A model generated the notes under the pieces. The model had not been told where the DNA came from and made no database searches. It worked only from the letters and a program-made list of their open reading frames with translations. Below, in pieces: positions 45,751 to 55,065 of a stretch of DNA of 64,000 bases (position 1 is the stretch's first letter; each line of letters starts with the position of its first letter). This DNA is from an uncultured Actinomycetes bacterium (GTDB lineage Bacteria; Actinomycetota; Geothermincolia; Fen-727; JACVIW01), in NCBI GenBank assembly GCA_937127245.1, contig CAKZLU010000029.1, forward strand, positions 1 to 64,000, given 5' to 3'. A program made the position numbers and the translations under genes.

Positions 45751-46617
45751 TCATATGCGGACGACCCGGATTTCAAGTTTCTTACCGCTAACTTTCAGGA
45801 GTAAATAGTGGTAGTAACCGCCGTTTCTCTCGGAGGCGTGAAGCGGCGCACCCGCTCCGCCTGTTATGGTGATTCTAAGGCCGTCCTCTTTATACTGCCT
45901 GAAAGCGTGGAAATGCCCACAGAAGAGCTCCTTGACACCGAATTCCTCGAGCAGGGGCACAAGGTAATCGTTGTTCGCCATCGCCGACCTTTCGCTTTCT
46001 TCCATCATGAGCGAATAAGGATAGCCAGGAGGGACGTGGCAAATTGCGATAAAGTGGTCGAAATCCCTTGTCCTTGCGGCCTGCAGGTCCTTTTTTACGC
46101 GTTCCCTCTCTTCTTTGTAAAAACCCTTCTTGGAGGAACTGTTATCTATCAGAACGAAGAAGCAGTTCTTGTGCGAGAAAGATTGCGATGGTTTCCCCAC
46201 ATATTTCGCGAACAGGGTGTCGGGTGGCGCCCTTGCGACATCGTGGTTTCCGGGTATGGCGTAAAACCTGACCCCTTTTTGAGCCATGAAGGATGAAAAT
46301 GTTTTGAATTCCTGCTCCGTTCCGCTCCCCGTTATATCACCGGCTACTATAAGGAATTCAACAGATTTTGCTGCTTCTGTGACTCTCGAGAACACCTCAT
46401 AGTTGTTCTGAGGGTCTCCGCATACAATGAAACTCCATGGTTTCTCGCTCTGAGCGCCGCTCTTCTCAACTTTATTCTTTTTACCCTCGGGGAATTTTCT
46501 GTCCCCTCCGATGCTCGCGCACCCGGGGAAAACGCTTACCGAGATTAATGCAAGCAGGACCAGAATAAAAAGCACCTGAAAGCGAAACGGCAACTCATCG
46601 ATTCTTGCTGTGTTCAT
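45751..46617 (-). CDS. Metallophosphoesterase, probable lipoprotein
   Basis: About 288 residues from the ATG at 46617. The N-terminus has a hydrophobic signal (FQVLFILVLLALISVSVFPGC) that may be a lipoprotein signal, though the residues before the Cys are not canonical. The catalytic motifs are FIVCGDPQNNYE, VAGDITGSG, PGNHDV, AICHVPPG and CGHFHAFRQY. It lacks the 5'-nucleotidase extra domain. Earlier in-frame ATGs at 46647 and 46746 exist; 46617 places the signal near the start. The substrate is unknown. Confidence 0.8.
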   Translation of the reverse strand: MNTARIDELPFRFQVLFILVLLALISVSVFPGCASIGGDRKFPEGKKNKVEKSGAQSEKPWSFIVCGDPQNNYEVFSRVTEAAKSVEFLIVAGDITGSGTEQEFKTFSSFMAQKGVRFYAIPGNHDVARAPPDTLFAKYVGKPSQSFSHKNCFFVLIDNSSSKKGFYKEERERVKKDLQAARTRDFDHFIAICHVPPGYPYSLMMEESERSAMANNDYLVPLLEEFGVKELFCGHFHAFRQYKEDGLRITITGGAGAPLHASERNGGYYHYLLLKVSGKKLEIRVVRI

Positions 46618-46804
46618 CCCTTTGGAGTGGTCATTCCCCCGAATCATTTTCGTTGTTCGCTCATAAATTCTTTTCGCGCTCAAATAAACAACATGGCGTT
46701 CAGTTTTGGCACGGACTTGCTTCGCATAATTTACATTTGAGCGCATAAGAAAGGCAAATTTAATTTTTCACCGGGGGAAACCGCTTTTTGGAAGGACAGG
46801 AGGA

Positions 46805-47893
46805 CTACCTTGACTTTGTGTATCTGCACACTCCAGAAAAATCGCTGCGCGCCGAAAGCCTGCTGACTTTCACCACGTCACCTGTTCTGGGCGCGTGTAT
46901 GAACATGTCGTTTCCAACGTAGATCCCAACATGGTGTGGGGGCATTCCGAAAAACACAAGGTCCCCCGGGCGGGCCTGGGAAAGAGGAATTTTAATGCCA
47001 TATTCAAACTGAGCCGCGGCGGTTCTCGGAATATTGATTCCGTGCAGTCTGTAAACGTATTTGGTGAGCCCCGAGCAATCAAAGCAAATTCTGTGCTCAC
47101 CGGTAGGACACCCGCCCGGACCGTTTCCCGCCCAGTGATAGGGGACGCCAAGATATCTCATGGCGGTCTTGGCGATTGAACTTTCGGGAGCGGAGACGAG
47201 GACTTCTTTAGCTCTTTGCTGAAGGGCTGCGGCTTCAGCGTCTCTCCTCCTTGCTTCCTCTTCAAGGATTCTCTGAATCTCCTGGTTTATGCTTGAGAGG
47301 AGAGCTTGCCTTGCGGCAAGTTTCGCCTCGATATCAGCCTTTTTAGCGGCGACTTGCTGAAGGAGTCCCTGTTGCTGTCTTTGTTGCTCTGCGAGTTGCC
47401 GTTCGACCTCGGCAACTGAATCGCGCGCCTTTCTTATTCTTTTAATCAGCCTCGCATCGCTTTGGGCGACTCTTGAAGCGTAATCCGCACGGTCGAGGAA
47501 GTCGGCGAAATCACGCGTGCGAAGCAGGACTTCCAGCATGGTCGTCCTGCCGTTCTTATACATTTCCACCGCGCGGTTGTTGAGCAGTTCGCGCCGCTTT
47601 CTAAGGCTCATTCTGATCTCATAGAGCCGCTGGCGCGTTTGATCTACTTTCTCGGTTATTACGTCAAGCTCGGATTTAACTCTGTTGTAAGCCTCTGTGG
47701 CAATGTCAAGTTCTCTGTCGAGAGCGTCTATTTCTCTTGATATCTGTGCGGCTTGCTGGCTTTTGGAGGCAAGGTCAGAGGGGACTCCAAAGGACGAGGT
47801 ACAAAAGAGCAGGACGGCGATCAATCCCGCCGCGAAACCAGATATTAAAGATCGATAATATTTTCTCTTATGCTGGTTACTTTGCCTGCTCAA
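46805..47893 (-). CDS. NlpC/P60 family peptidoglycan endopeptidase with coiled coil
   Basis: The protein of about 362 residues starts at TTG after GAAGAGGT. An N-terminal signal segment (GFAAGLIAVLLFCTSSFG) is followed by a long coiled coil (residues 40-220, rich in Arg, Glu and Gln), as in actinobacterial RipA or PcsB-like proteins. The catalytic NlpC/P60 domain has the Cys in CFDCSGLTKYVYRL, the His in GMPPHHVGIYVG and the third polar residue in FIHAPRTG. It cleaves stem peptides in cell-wall remodelling. The coiled coil probably keeps it inactive or recruits FtsEX-like partners (family knowledge). Confidence 0.92.
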   Translation of the reverse strand: MSRQSNQHKRKYYRSLISGFAAGLIAVLLFCTSSFGVPSDLASKSQQAAQISREIDALDRELDIATEAYNRVKSELDVITEKVDQTRQRLYEIRMSLRKRRELLNNRAVEMYKNGRTTMLEVLLRTRDFADFLDRADYASRVAQSDARLIKRIRKARDSVAEVERQLAEQQRQQQGLLQQVAAKKADIEAKLAARQALLSSINQEIQRILEEEARRRDAEAAALQQRAKEVLVSAPESSIAKTAMRYLGVPYHWAGNGPGGCPTGEHRICFDCSGLTKYVYRLHGINIPRTAAAQFEYGIKIPLSQARPGDLVFFGMPPHHVGIYVGNDMFIHAPRTGDVVKVSRLSARSDFSGVCRYTKSR

Positions 47894-48096
47894 ATCGACC
47901 TCTTCGCATTTAACGCGCAGCTTTAGCTTTGCCTGTGCCCAAATAACTAAACGACTTATCCGAAAAGTGGTATATATTATCGCCCTCCGTTTCGGCGGGG
48001 TCAATAGCTTCTGTTAATTATTGTTGTTTAATAACACTTCCGTAATATTATTATCGGCATTGTTGAAAAAGGTTTAATAGTTTTAGTTTATTAATT

Positions 48097-48125
48097 TTGT
48101 TAATGTCTGTTACCTATTGTATAAT
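48097..48125 (+). promoter_or_regulatory. Strong promoter upstream of tRNA-fMet
   Basis: TTGTTA (48097-48102), a 17-base spacer and a perfect TATAAT (48120-48125). It is the best housekeeping promoter seen in the window. It would start transcription near 48132, about 137 bases before the tRNA. Confidence 0.75.
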
Positions 48126-48131
48126 ACCAAA

Positions 48132-48268
48132 ATAGAGGTTGCGGGCGCCACTTGTTTTGAAAAATTGGGAGCCTGCCAGGGTCGGTTGGGAGACCCACGT
48201 CATCCGGAAACGGTTTTTGAGGTCTTGTAATTAATGTATTTAATGCTATAAATATAAGTGGTAAGCGA
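48132..48268 (+). ncRNA. Candidate structured 5' leader or small RNA before tRNA-fMet
   Basis: The leader transcribed from the strong promoter can form several stems: GCGGGC (about 48141) with GCCTGC, a GGGTC/GACCC hairpin, and CCG-GAAA-CGG with a GNRA loop. The first 100 bases are GC-rich and the rest AT-rich up to the tRNA. No known RNA family fits well. It may simply be a tRNA precursor leader. Comparative covariation would decide. Confidence 0.35.
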
Positions 48269-48345
48269 TGCGGGGTGGAGCAGTCTGGTAGCTCGCTGGG
48301 CTCATAACCCAGAGGTCGCCGGTTCAAATCCGGCCCCCGCTACCA
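48269..48345 (+). tRNA. Initiator tRNA-Met (CAT anticodon)
   Basis: 77 bases with encoded CCA. The acceptor is GCGGGG/CCCCGC with an unpaired 1-72 position (T-T). The D-stem is GAGC/GCTC, giving A11-U24. The anticodon stem is CTGGG/CCCAG with the three G-C pairs and loop CTCATAA. The T-arm is GCCGG-TTCAAAT-CCGGC. The unpaired first base, A11-U24 and three G-C pairs identify the initiator rather than the elongator. Confidence 0.95.
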
Positions 48346-48402
48346 TTTTTTTCTCCCTAATTCTGAGTAGATTTCAACCTGAATCATTTGCGCCGCGGCT
48401 CG

Positions 48403-48897
48403 TCATTCGAAAATTTCATGCGGCGCTTCAGGATATGCCTCAGGTCCTATGCCGGTACCCATGTCGAAGACAACCCATTTTCCGCCTGACTTCTTGAGGA
48501 AAACGCTTGCCGCGTCAGTGGACCGGTCCACAGGTTCAAGGTCAACGCGCGCCCAGTCACCATGTCTTTTTAGGGTTAGAACGCGTAATTCGGGAAGAGT
48601 TGGGTTGTTGGTTTTCGCGGCAAGAATCGCTGCGCGGGATATCTCGCTCCATTCATCGAAAGTTTCGCTTCCGGATTCTTCCTCCGCCTCGTTCTTCTCT
48701 TCGTTTTGTCCGCTATCGCTTTTCGGGGTGTCTTTTTTAGATTCAGGTGATTCCACCTCTACAGTTTCTCCGGCTTTTTCGGGAATGGAAGTGGATTGCT
48801 CAGTCCCGCTCTTTTTGCAGCACGGCGCAAGAAGCACTGTCAGAGCAAGGATGATGCAAAGTATAAAAGGTGCAAGATTATTAGATCTTAATTTCAT
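48403..48897 (-). CDS. Hypothetical probable lipoprotein
   Basis: The 164-residue protein has a signal peptide ending LLAPCC near residue 26, close to but not a canonical lipobox. A disordered Glu/Ser/Lys-rich linker follows (residues 30-80). The small C-terminal domain contains LTLKRHGDWARVDLEPVD and KKSGGKWVVFDMGTGI. This last pattern is common in small extracytoplasmic actinobacterial domains of unknown role. GAGAGGG lies before the ATG. No partner genes are evident. Confidence 0.7.
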   Translation of the reverse strand: MKLRSNNLAPFILCIILALTVLLAPCCKKSGTEQSTSIPEKAGETVEVESPESKKDTPKSDSGQNEEKNEAEEESGSETFDEWSEISRAAILAAKTNNPTLPELRVLTLKRHGDWARVDLEPVDRSTDAASVFLKKSGGKWVVFDMGTGIGPEAYPEAPHEIFE

Positions 48898-49089
48898 TGG
48901 TCCCTCTCTGAGGGTTCTCCTTCAGGTATTTCGATACGATTCATGAAATAAAGACGCTTAATAATTCTTACTTGGAGTGATGAAAACCTTCACGTTCTGT
49001 CTTAAATGCCCATAAGGAAATATAAGCTGCTTTGCTTATCCCTTGGTGATGACCTTTCGGATTTGGTATATCAGATCGCCATTGATTTC

Positions 49090-51099
49090 TTACTGAGCTT
49101 CCGTTTGGAGTAACTGATTTGCATGAAAGAGAATATTTTCAACTGTGAAGCCGAACTCTTTCATCGCCTGAGTCCCCGGAGCTGAGACTCCAAACCTATC
49201 AGCGCATATCGCTTTTCCCTCAAGTCCTATATACTTACCCCAGCCGTGGCTTGATCCAGCCTCGACAACCAGCCTCCGCCTTATGGATGGGGGGAGCACG
49301 ATCTCTCTGTATTCCTGATCCTGTTCTTCGAAAATCTCCCATGAAGCCATATTGACAAGCCTCGCCGGCGTACCGTTTTCTTCCAAATTTTTAACCGCTT
49401 CTAAAGCCAGTGCCACTTCCGACCCTGTGGCAATTACAATGATTTCTGGTGCGCCTGCGCTCTCGTATAGAATGTATCCCCCTTTTCTCAAATTGCTTGC
49501 CTCGGCAAGCTCTTTCCGGTCGAGAACGGGGATATCCTGCCGCGTGAGTATCAATGCGGTCGGGCTTTTCCTTTCCAGGGCGAGTTGCCAGGCTACGCCC
49601 ACTTCGTTTGCGTCAGCGGGTCTGATTATGGTCAAGCCGGGAACCGTTCTCAAAGAGGAAATTTGTTCGATGGGCTGGTGCGTTGGACCGTCCTCTCCCA
49701 CTCCGAGGCTGTCGTGTGTGAATACGTAGATGACGTGGAGACCCATCATGGCGGCGAGTCTTATTGACGGTCTCATGTAATCTGAAAATACGAGGAATGT
49801 CCCGCAGTAGGGGATAAGCCCCCCGTGCCTAGCCATGCCGTTGGCTATCGCCGCCATCCCGTGTTCGCGGACTCCGAAATGCAAGTTTCGCCCAGAGTAG
49901 TCTCCTTTTCGAATGCTTGAGTAATCAGGTAAAATGGTGTTATTCGAAGGACCAAGATCAGCTGAGCCGCCGATCAATTCAGGAATTACAGGGGCAAGCG
50001 ACTGAATCACCTTACCCGAGGCGGTTCTCGTGGCGATCTTATTCGGAGCCTCGAATCTGGGTATTTTCTTCTCCCACCCTGATGGGAGTGTCCCGCTGAT
50101 TACGCGGTGCCATTCCGCCGTCTCGTCCGGGTATTCCTTTTTGTATCTTTTAAGTTTTTCTTGCCATTCCGCTTCGAGCACCTCTCCCTTTTCGACCGCT
50201 TTTCGCATATGCCCGAGGACCTCTTCGGGCACGTAGAATTCCCTGTCCGGATCAAAGCCGAGATTCGCTTTTGTTGCCCGTGCCTCTTCTGTTCCGAGGG
50301 GAGCGCCGTGGGCTTTCTCCGAGCCTTCGAGGTTGGGGCTGCCGCACGCAAGTTTGGAGGACACAATCACAAGCGATGGCCTATCTTGAGCGTTCATTGC
50401 TTCTTCGATTCGATCGGCTACCGTATGAATGTCGTTAGCATCGGGAGCTCTGAAGACTTCCCAGCCGTAGGCGCGAAATCTTTCCTCGACGTTCTCGCTG
50501 AAGCACAGGTCCGTGCATCCTTCAATTGTTATTTTGTTGTCGTCATAAATACAGACCAGGTGGTCAAGCCCGAGATGACCAGCAAGGGAGCAGGCTTCCG
50601 AGGACACACCTTCCATGAGGTCCCCATCGCTTGAGATCACGAAGATGTAGTAGTCCGTAAGATCGAAACCCGGCTTGTTAAATCTTGCCCCCAGGATCTT
50701 TCTTGCCAAAGCCATTCCAACAGCGCTTGAAATTCCCTGTCCCAGCGGACCCGTGGTCATCTCTACGCCTGGGGTACGACCGTATTCGGGATGACCGGGC
50801 GTCTTGCTTCCAAACTGTCGGAAATCCTTGATGTCATCAAGGGTTACGGAATAACCTGTCAGGTACAGGAGACTGTATAAGAGCATGCTTGCGTGACCCG
50901 CGGAAAGCACGAAGCGGTCTCGTCCTGGCCAGTGAGGATTTTTTGGATTGTGGCGTAAGAAGCGGGTCCAAAGCGTGTATGCAACCGGAGCAAGTCCCAT
51001 GGGAGCTCCGGGATGTCCTGATTTTGCTTTCTCAATCGCGTCAACCGTTAACGCCCTGATGGTGTTGATAGAGAGAATATCGATATCCTCGCCGCTCAT
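49090..51099 (-). CDS. tkt: Transketolase
   Basis: The 669-residue thiamine-diphosphate enzyme exchanges two-carbon ketol units between sugar phosphates. Visible motifs are KSGHPGAPMGLAPVAYTLW, the ThDP-Mg segment SSDGDLMEGVSSEA with the later DDNKITIEG, the catalytic Glu region FGVREHGMAAIANGMA and EDGPTHQPIEQISSLR. Full length and intact. GGGAGG precedes the ATG. It works with transaldolase and RpiB encoded elsewhere in the window. Confidence 0.97.
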   Translation of the reverse strand: MSGEDIDILSINTIRALTVDAIEKAKSGHPGAPMGLAPVAYTLWTRFLRHNPKNPHWPGRDRFVLSAGHASMLLYSLLYLTGYSVTLDDIKDFRQFGSKTPGHPEYGRTPGVEMTTGPLGQGISSAVGMALARKILGARFNKPGFDLTDYYIFVISSDGDLMEGVSSEACSLAGHLGLDHLVCIYDDNKITIEGCTDLCFSENVEERFRAYGWEVFRAPDANDIHTVADRIEEAMNAQDRPSLVIVSSKLACGSPNLEGSEKAHGAPLGTEEARATKANLGFDPDREFYVPEEVLGHMRKAVEKGEVLEAEWQEKLKRYKKEYPDETAEWHRVISGTLPSGWEKKIPRFEAPNKIATRTASGKVIQSLAPVIPELIGGSADLGPSNNTILPDYSSIRKGDYSGRNLHFGVREHGMAAIANGMARHGGLIPYCGTFLVFSDYMRPSIRLAAMMGLHVIYVFTHDSLGVGEDGPTHQPIEQISSLRTVPGLTIIRPADANEVGVAWQLALERKSPTALILTRQDIPVLDRKELAEASNLRKGGYILYESAGAPEIIVIATGSEVALALEAVKNLEENGTPARLVNMASWEIFEEQDQEYREIVLPPSIRRRLVVEAGSSHGWGKYIGLEGKAICADRFGVSAPGTQAMKEFGFTVENILFHANQLLQTEAQ

Positions 51100-51424
51100 T
51101 GGCCTCCCTTTCTTTCAATATCGGTGTTGTCAAAACAGATTTCTCACAGAGGTTAAATATACATTAAACAAGAACCGCTCTGAAAAGGATTAAATAATAA
51201 CTTTCAGCGTTTCTTTCTATCTCAAGGGAAAGTTATGGATCTTCTCATACCCAATGGAGTCCACTGCGAGATGATATATAATCTCATGGAAACATGCTTA
51301 CCTTATGTTTGGCGGGGACCGCTTGATCCGGGCTGGATGCTTGGGGCGGTAGCGAAGCGAAATCGTCAAGTGGTCACGCCCTTTGAGCGCCAAGCGGTTC
51401 TTTTGAAACAGAGGGGAGGTAGCA
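51100..51424. other. Divergent intergenic region tkt / SDR
   Basis: It holds the 5' ends of two divergent genes. AT-rich TTTAATGTATATTTAA on the minus strand and TTAAATAATAACTTT on the plus strand are possible -10 regions, but neither has a convincing -35. A short open frame from 51235 has no Shine-Dalgarno and is not supported. Confidence 0.35.
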
Positions 51425-52267
51425 ATGAAGCTCGGGGAGGTCAGCGGCAAATCGGTGCTTATCACAGGAGCGGCAAGCGGGATGGGAAGATGCCTTTCTC
51501 TTGACCTCGCGAAGGAAGGGGCAAAACTTATCCTCGTTGACATCTGCGGTGATGCGCTCGGCAATGTCGCGAAGGAAGTTGAGGGTTTGGGCGGTGAAGC
51601 GCACACCTTTTGCGTTGACATCACAAGCTGGGAACAGGTGAAGAGGCTCGCGCAGACAATCCACTCAAGATGGGGTGCCGTTGATGTGCTGGTAAACTGC
51701 GCGGGGATAGCCCACATGTGTCACGTTGTGGATACACCGCTGGAAGACTGGGAATGCCTTCTTGGAGTCAATATCTGGGGTATCATTCACATGGTTAAAG
51801 CTTTCGCTCCCAAGATGATGAAGAAGAAAAGCGGGCAGATAGTTAACTTTTCGAGCGGGCAGGCTTTTTTCGCGGTGCCCACCTGGGGTCCCTACGCATG
51901 CACGAAGTATGCTGTGGACGGTTATTCAGAGGCTTTGCGCTATGAATTGTACTGGCACGGGATAGGGGTAACCACCGTTTACCCCGGAGTTGTAAGAACG
52001 CCTTTTTATGCTTGCATAACGGGTGGGACCATAGTAAAGCTCGGGTTTAAGCTTCTTATGGCGATAGCTGCAAAACCGGAGACGATATCGAAAATGGTTG
52101 TGCGCGCAATCAAGAAAAACAAGAAGTATGTGATCTCCCCCGAGATGTGGCCCATTTATCTACTCAAAAGGCTTATACCCTGGCCTTTCGAATTGGCGGG
52201 AAGAGCTATCGCCTGGGGATTGCGTAAGGAAAAAGGAATATCAATTGCCAAAGAGAAAGAAACATGA
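51425..52267 (+). CDS. Short-chain dehydrogenase/reductase
   Basis: The 280-residue NAD(P)-dependent oxidoreductase has the cofactor motif TGAASGMGRCL, the structural NNAG variant VNCAGIAHM, and the catalytic Ser (NFSSGQAFF) and Tyr-Lys pair (YACTKYA). The C-terminal 60 residues (LLKRLIPWPFELAGRAIAWG) are hydrophobic and amphipathic, suggesting membrane association and a lipid-type substrate. The substrate is unknown. GGGAGGT precedes the ATG. Confidence 0.88.
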   Translation: MKLGEVSGKSVLITGAASGMGRCLSLDLAKEGAKLILVDICGDALGNVAKEVEGLGGEAHTFCVDITSWEQVKRLAQTIHSRWGAVDVLVNCAGIAHMCHVVDTPLEDWECLLGVNIWGIIHMVKAFAPKMMKKKSGQIVNFSSGQAFFAVPTWGPYACTKYAVDGYSEALRYELYWHGIGVTTVYPGVVRTPFYACITGGTIVKLGFKLLMAIAAKPETISKMVVRAIKKNKKYVISPEMWPIYLLKRLIPWPFELAGRAIAWGLRKEKGISIAKEKET

Positions 52268-52318
52268 TTCGTTAGATAGAAGTTTTATTTATCGAAAACG
52301 GTCGTATTCAATAGAGCT

Positions 52319-52678
52319 ATGAAGGTAAAGTGTGACGCTTGCGGCAGGGAGTTTAATAAAATCTACTGGGACATGACCCCACACCTGTGCCGAAGATGTC
52401 AGTCGCTTGGAAGGTCGGCATGTGAAGAATGTGGGGGATGGTGCTGCGAAAGACCCAACGAGCAGGGGAGGATTGCTTTACTTGACGACGAGAAAGAAAG
52501 GTTCGGCTTCAAACGCAACTGGATGTGGGCAAACCCTTGCAGATTCAGGGACCCGGCGACCGGACACTGCATACTCCGGGTGAAGTTCCAGCCTGTTGTG
52601 TGCAAGGAATACGTATGCGATGACATGGTGGAAGCCGCCAGAAAGCGGCTTTCTAAGATGAATGCGGAAAAGCGGTGA
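52319..52678 (+). CDS. Cys-rich YkgJ-like protein
   Basis: The 119-residue protein has 12 cysteines. The first part is a CxxC...CxxC knuckle (KCDACG, CRRCQS). The second resembles YkgJ-family metal or iron-sulfur domains: ECGGWCCERP, NPCRFRDPATGHCILR and QPVVCKEYVC. The family function is unclear. No Shine-Dalgarno precedes the ATG. Confidence 0.7.
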   Translation: MKVKCDACGREFNKIYWDMTPHLCRRCQSLGRSACEECGGWCCERPNEQGRIALLDDEKERFGFKRNWMWANPCRFRDPATGHCILRVKFQPVVCKEYVCDDMVEAARKRLSKMNAEKR

Positions 52679-52753
52679 TTCTCCGATCACGCTGGCGCAT
52701 TAAATGTGCGTTTTTTCCTTTCTCCTTTGATGGATATTTTTTGTGGAGCGCCG

Positions 52754-53683
52754 ATGTCTGTCTTTCTGGGAGCTTTTTTGGCGATAATCGCCACATGTTT
52801 GATAAATTACAGCAATTTTATCCAGAAGCGTGAACTCGGAAAACTCCCGCGAATAGGGTCCGAGTCGCCGTTAAAAACGGTGCGCGCGTTTCTACACTGC
52901 ACACCCTGGCTCAGGGCTCAGGGGATACAGATACTTGGCGCGTGGACGCACAACGTTGCGGTTGGCATTGCTCCGCTGTCGGTTGTCCAGCCCATCAACG
53001 CATCCGGTGTTTGCCTACTCGTTGTGCTCGCAATCACCAGGCTCAAGGAAAAACCATCCGTGGTTGACTGGCTCGGCATAGCCGCGATTATAAGCGGAGT
53101 GATAACTCTCGGCGTGACGCTCGTGCGTACACCCGGAGGCAGACACGAGTACAGACCGTTGATACTCTGGTTTTTCATCGCGTTGATGCTCATTGTGTCG
53201 ATTTCAAGCCTGTTTACCTCTTTTGTCAGAAAAGACGAGAGGTCCTCATCCTTTCTTGGCATAGGTGTTGGGATGATGGTCGGGCTCACCGCTGTTCTCA
53301 CGAAAACGGCGTGGTCGGAGATCGCAAGCAGATGGGGTGAATTCAAAATAGCGGGTTTCATTTTCTCCTCGAGCTTCTGGATGGCCATAGCGCTTACCAT
53401 CATTAGCATGGTTTTTTTTCAGACGGCTCTTCAGCGTGGTGCGGCGGTGATCGTCGTTCCCCTCGTGACCGGGTTCAGCAACATGATTCCGATTATTGTG
53501 GGTTTCATAGCGTTCAGGGAACCTTTTCCAACCGGCGGTATAATGATTTTCTTCAGGCTAATGTCCATTCTGCTTATTATTGGAGGAGCAACTCTTCTTT
53601 CTTTGAGAAAGGAAGGGGGCATTTCTCCTGTGACCCGTTATGACGAGAAAGGGATGAGGAGATTCTATATTAGAATTCCTTGA
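52754..53683 (+). CDS. Multi-helix transporter, EamA/NIPA-like
   Basis: About 309 residues with eight to nine predicted transmembrane helices (FLGAFLAIIATCLINYSNFI, LIIGGATLLSLRK and others). The opening, with NYSNFIQKRELGK, is reminiscent of the NIPA magnesium-transporter branch of the drug/metabolite-transporter superfamily. The substrate cannot be read. The ATG at 52754 has GGAG five bases upstream and is preferred over one at 52706. Its stop overlaps the open frame of the next gene. Confidence 0.7.
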   Translation: MSVFLGAFLAIIATCLINYSNFIQKRELGKLPRIGSESPLKTVRAFLHCTPWLRAQGIQILGAWTHNVAVGIAPLSVVQPINASGVCLLVVLAITRLKEKPSVVDWLGIAAIISGVITLGVTLVRTPGGRHEYRPLILWFFIALMLIVSISSLFTSFVRKDERSSSFLGIGVGMMVGLTAVLTKTAWSEIASRWGEFKIAGFIFSSSFWMAIALTIISMVFFQTALQRGAAVIVVPLVTGFSNMIPIIVGFIAFREPFPTGGIMIFFRLMSILLIIGGATLLSLRKEGGISPVTRYDEKGMRRFYIRIP

Positions 53684-53778
53684 GTTTTTCCTTACACTTC
53701 TACGAATTTCGTCGTTATAAATATTGCCAATTCGGAATTCTTGTCCGCAGGCAAAGCTATTGGAAATCCAGGGTTGGA

Positions 53779-55065
53779 ATGGTTATGAATAGTGCTAACT
53801 TGGGGATAGCGGTCCAGAAGGGCGCTTTCGATGTCTTGATTAGGAATGACCGACAGTACGACGGGCGGCGGTACTTTGCGGCTGATTACAAGAAGTACCC
53901 TTTTCAGTACTACTGGGACTCATGCTTCCAGGCTATCGTAATAAGCCTATATGATGGCAGGCGCGCGGAGGAAGAGATATATACCCTTCTTTCAACTCAG
54001 TTTAAAGATGGTTGCATGCCTTATCTTACCTGCTGGGGGAAAGCCCCATTTCCATGGAATCTTTTCATGCGAATCGCCTCGTGGATAGGCGATGATGGCA
54101 GGGCAAACTTGAGCACCCAGCCCATGCTGTCCGCGGTTGCGACCTGGGAAATATACAAAAGAACGGAGAATCTCGCCTTTTTGGAGCGCGTTATTCCAGA
54201 ACTCGCCAGAGAGGCGGACTATATCGGCGTGCAGCGGGACCTTCTTGACGACGGCTTGACCGTGATCGTGAATGTTCTGGAGGCTGGAACAAATGAAAGC
54301 CCCGTTTACGACAGTATTGTGGGACTGCCACGCCCTCGGGGTATCGGTCCGCTCATGCATCTTTTATTCTATTTAAGACTTTCCATACAGATGTCGAAAT
54401 ACAAAAGTCTTGGCTTTGACCTTGAGCGGATCGCGCAACTCGAGGATTTTCTTGTTGAAGACATGAACTCGAACTCTCTGTTTGCGCGATCCCTTCGGGC
54501 GATGGGAGATATACTTTTTGAACTTGGCGATAGAAGAGCAGCCTACGAATATCACGAGCAGGCAAAGGCTATCGCCACCAAGCTCGAGGATATTTGCTGG
54601 TCACCAAAGCATCGTTTCTTCTTCACGAGATATGGAACAAAAAAAGAAAGAAAATCAGTGCCGGTGAAGACTTTGAGCGGGGTACTTCCATTGTTCACTG
54701 GACTCATCTCAAAAGAGAAGGCGGATATTCTCGTTAAAGAGCACCTACTAAACGATGGCGAATTTTACGCGCCTTACCCGTTTTCCTTCGTTTCCATGGA
54801 TGAGCCTTCTTACCGTTCATGGATTTTCCCCTCTCCCTTTCCGTCACTATGGAGAACGGGCACGTGGATGAACATGAACTGGCTCGTATTCATGGGCTTG
54901 AAAGAATACGGATACGACGAGCTCGCCTTCGAGGTCGTCACAAAGAGTTTGCGCCTTGTTGAATTGAGCGGCTTCAGGGAATTTTACAATTCCCGCACCG
55001 GGAAGGGATACGGTGGGAAGAGCTACGGTATGTCAACGCTCGTTGCAGATATGCTCGCAAGGTGA
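53779..55065 (+). CDS. GH63/mannosylglycerate-hydrolase-like (alpha/alpha)6 glycosidase
   Basis: About 428 residues of a six-hairpin glycoside hydrolase. Characteristic segments are FQYYWDSCFQAIVISLYDGR, NLSTQPMLSAVATWEIY, AGTNESPVYDS and the C-terminal WRTGTWMNMNWLVFMGLKEYG. These match the GH63-like family that includes mannosylglycerate and glucosylglycerate hydrolases. No glycosyltransferase for such a solute is in the window. The open frame begins at 53680, but ATGs at 53779 and 53785 are nearer the conserved start; the choice is uncertain. Confidence 0.75.
   Translation: MVMNSANLGIAVQKGAFDVLIRNDRQYDGRRYFAADYKKYPFQYYWDSCFQAIVISLYDGRRAEEEIYTLLSTQFKDGCMPYLTCWGKAPFPWNLFMRIASWIGDDGRANLSTQPMLSAVATWEIYKRTENLAFLERVIPELAREADYIGVQRDLLDDGLTVIVNVLEAGTNESPVYDSIVGLPRPRGIGPLMHLLFYLRLSIQMSKYKSLGFDLERIAQLEDFLVEDMNSNSLFARSLRAMGDILFELGDRRAAYEYHEQAKAIATKLEDICWSPKHRFFFTRYGTKKERKSVPVKTLSGVLPLFTGLISKEKADILVKEHLLNDGEFYAPYPFSFVSMDEPSYRSWIFPSPFPSLWRTGTWMNMNWLVFMGLKEYGYDELAFEVVTKSLRLVELSGFREFYNSRTGKGYGGKSYGMSTLVADMLAR

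Noticed and set aside
48132-48268. SRP RNA or lysine riboswitch
   Set aside because: GCCAGGGTCGG resembles the SRP apical region and AGAGGTTGCG a lysine-riboswitch opening, but the required helices and tetraloop are absent and no lysine gene follows.
51235-51504. Short open frame upstream of and overlapping the SDR gene
   Set aside because: It has no ribosome binding site, no domain, and overlaps the well-supported SDR start.
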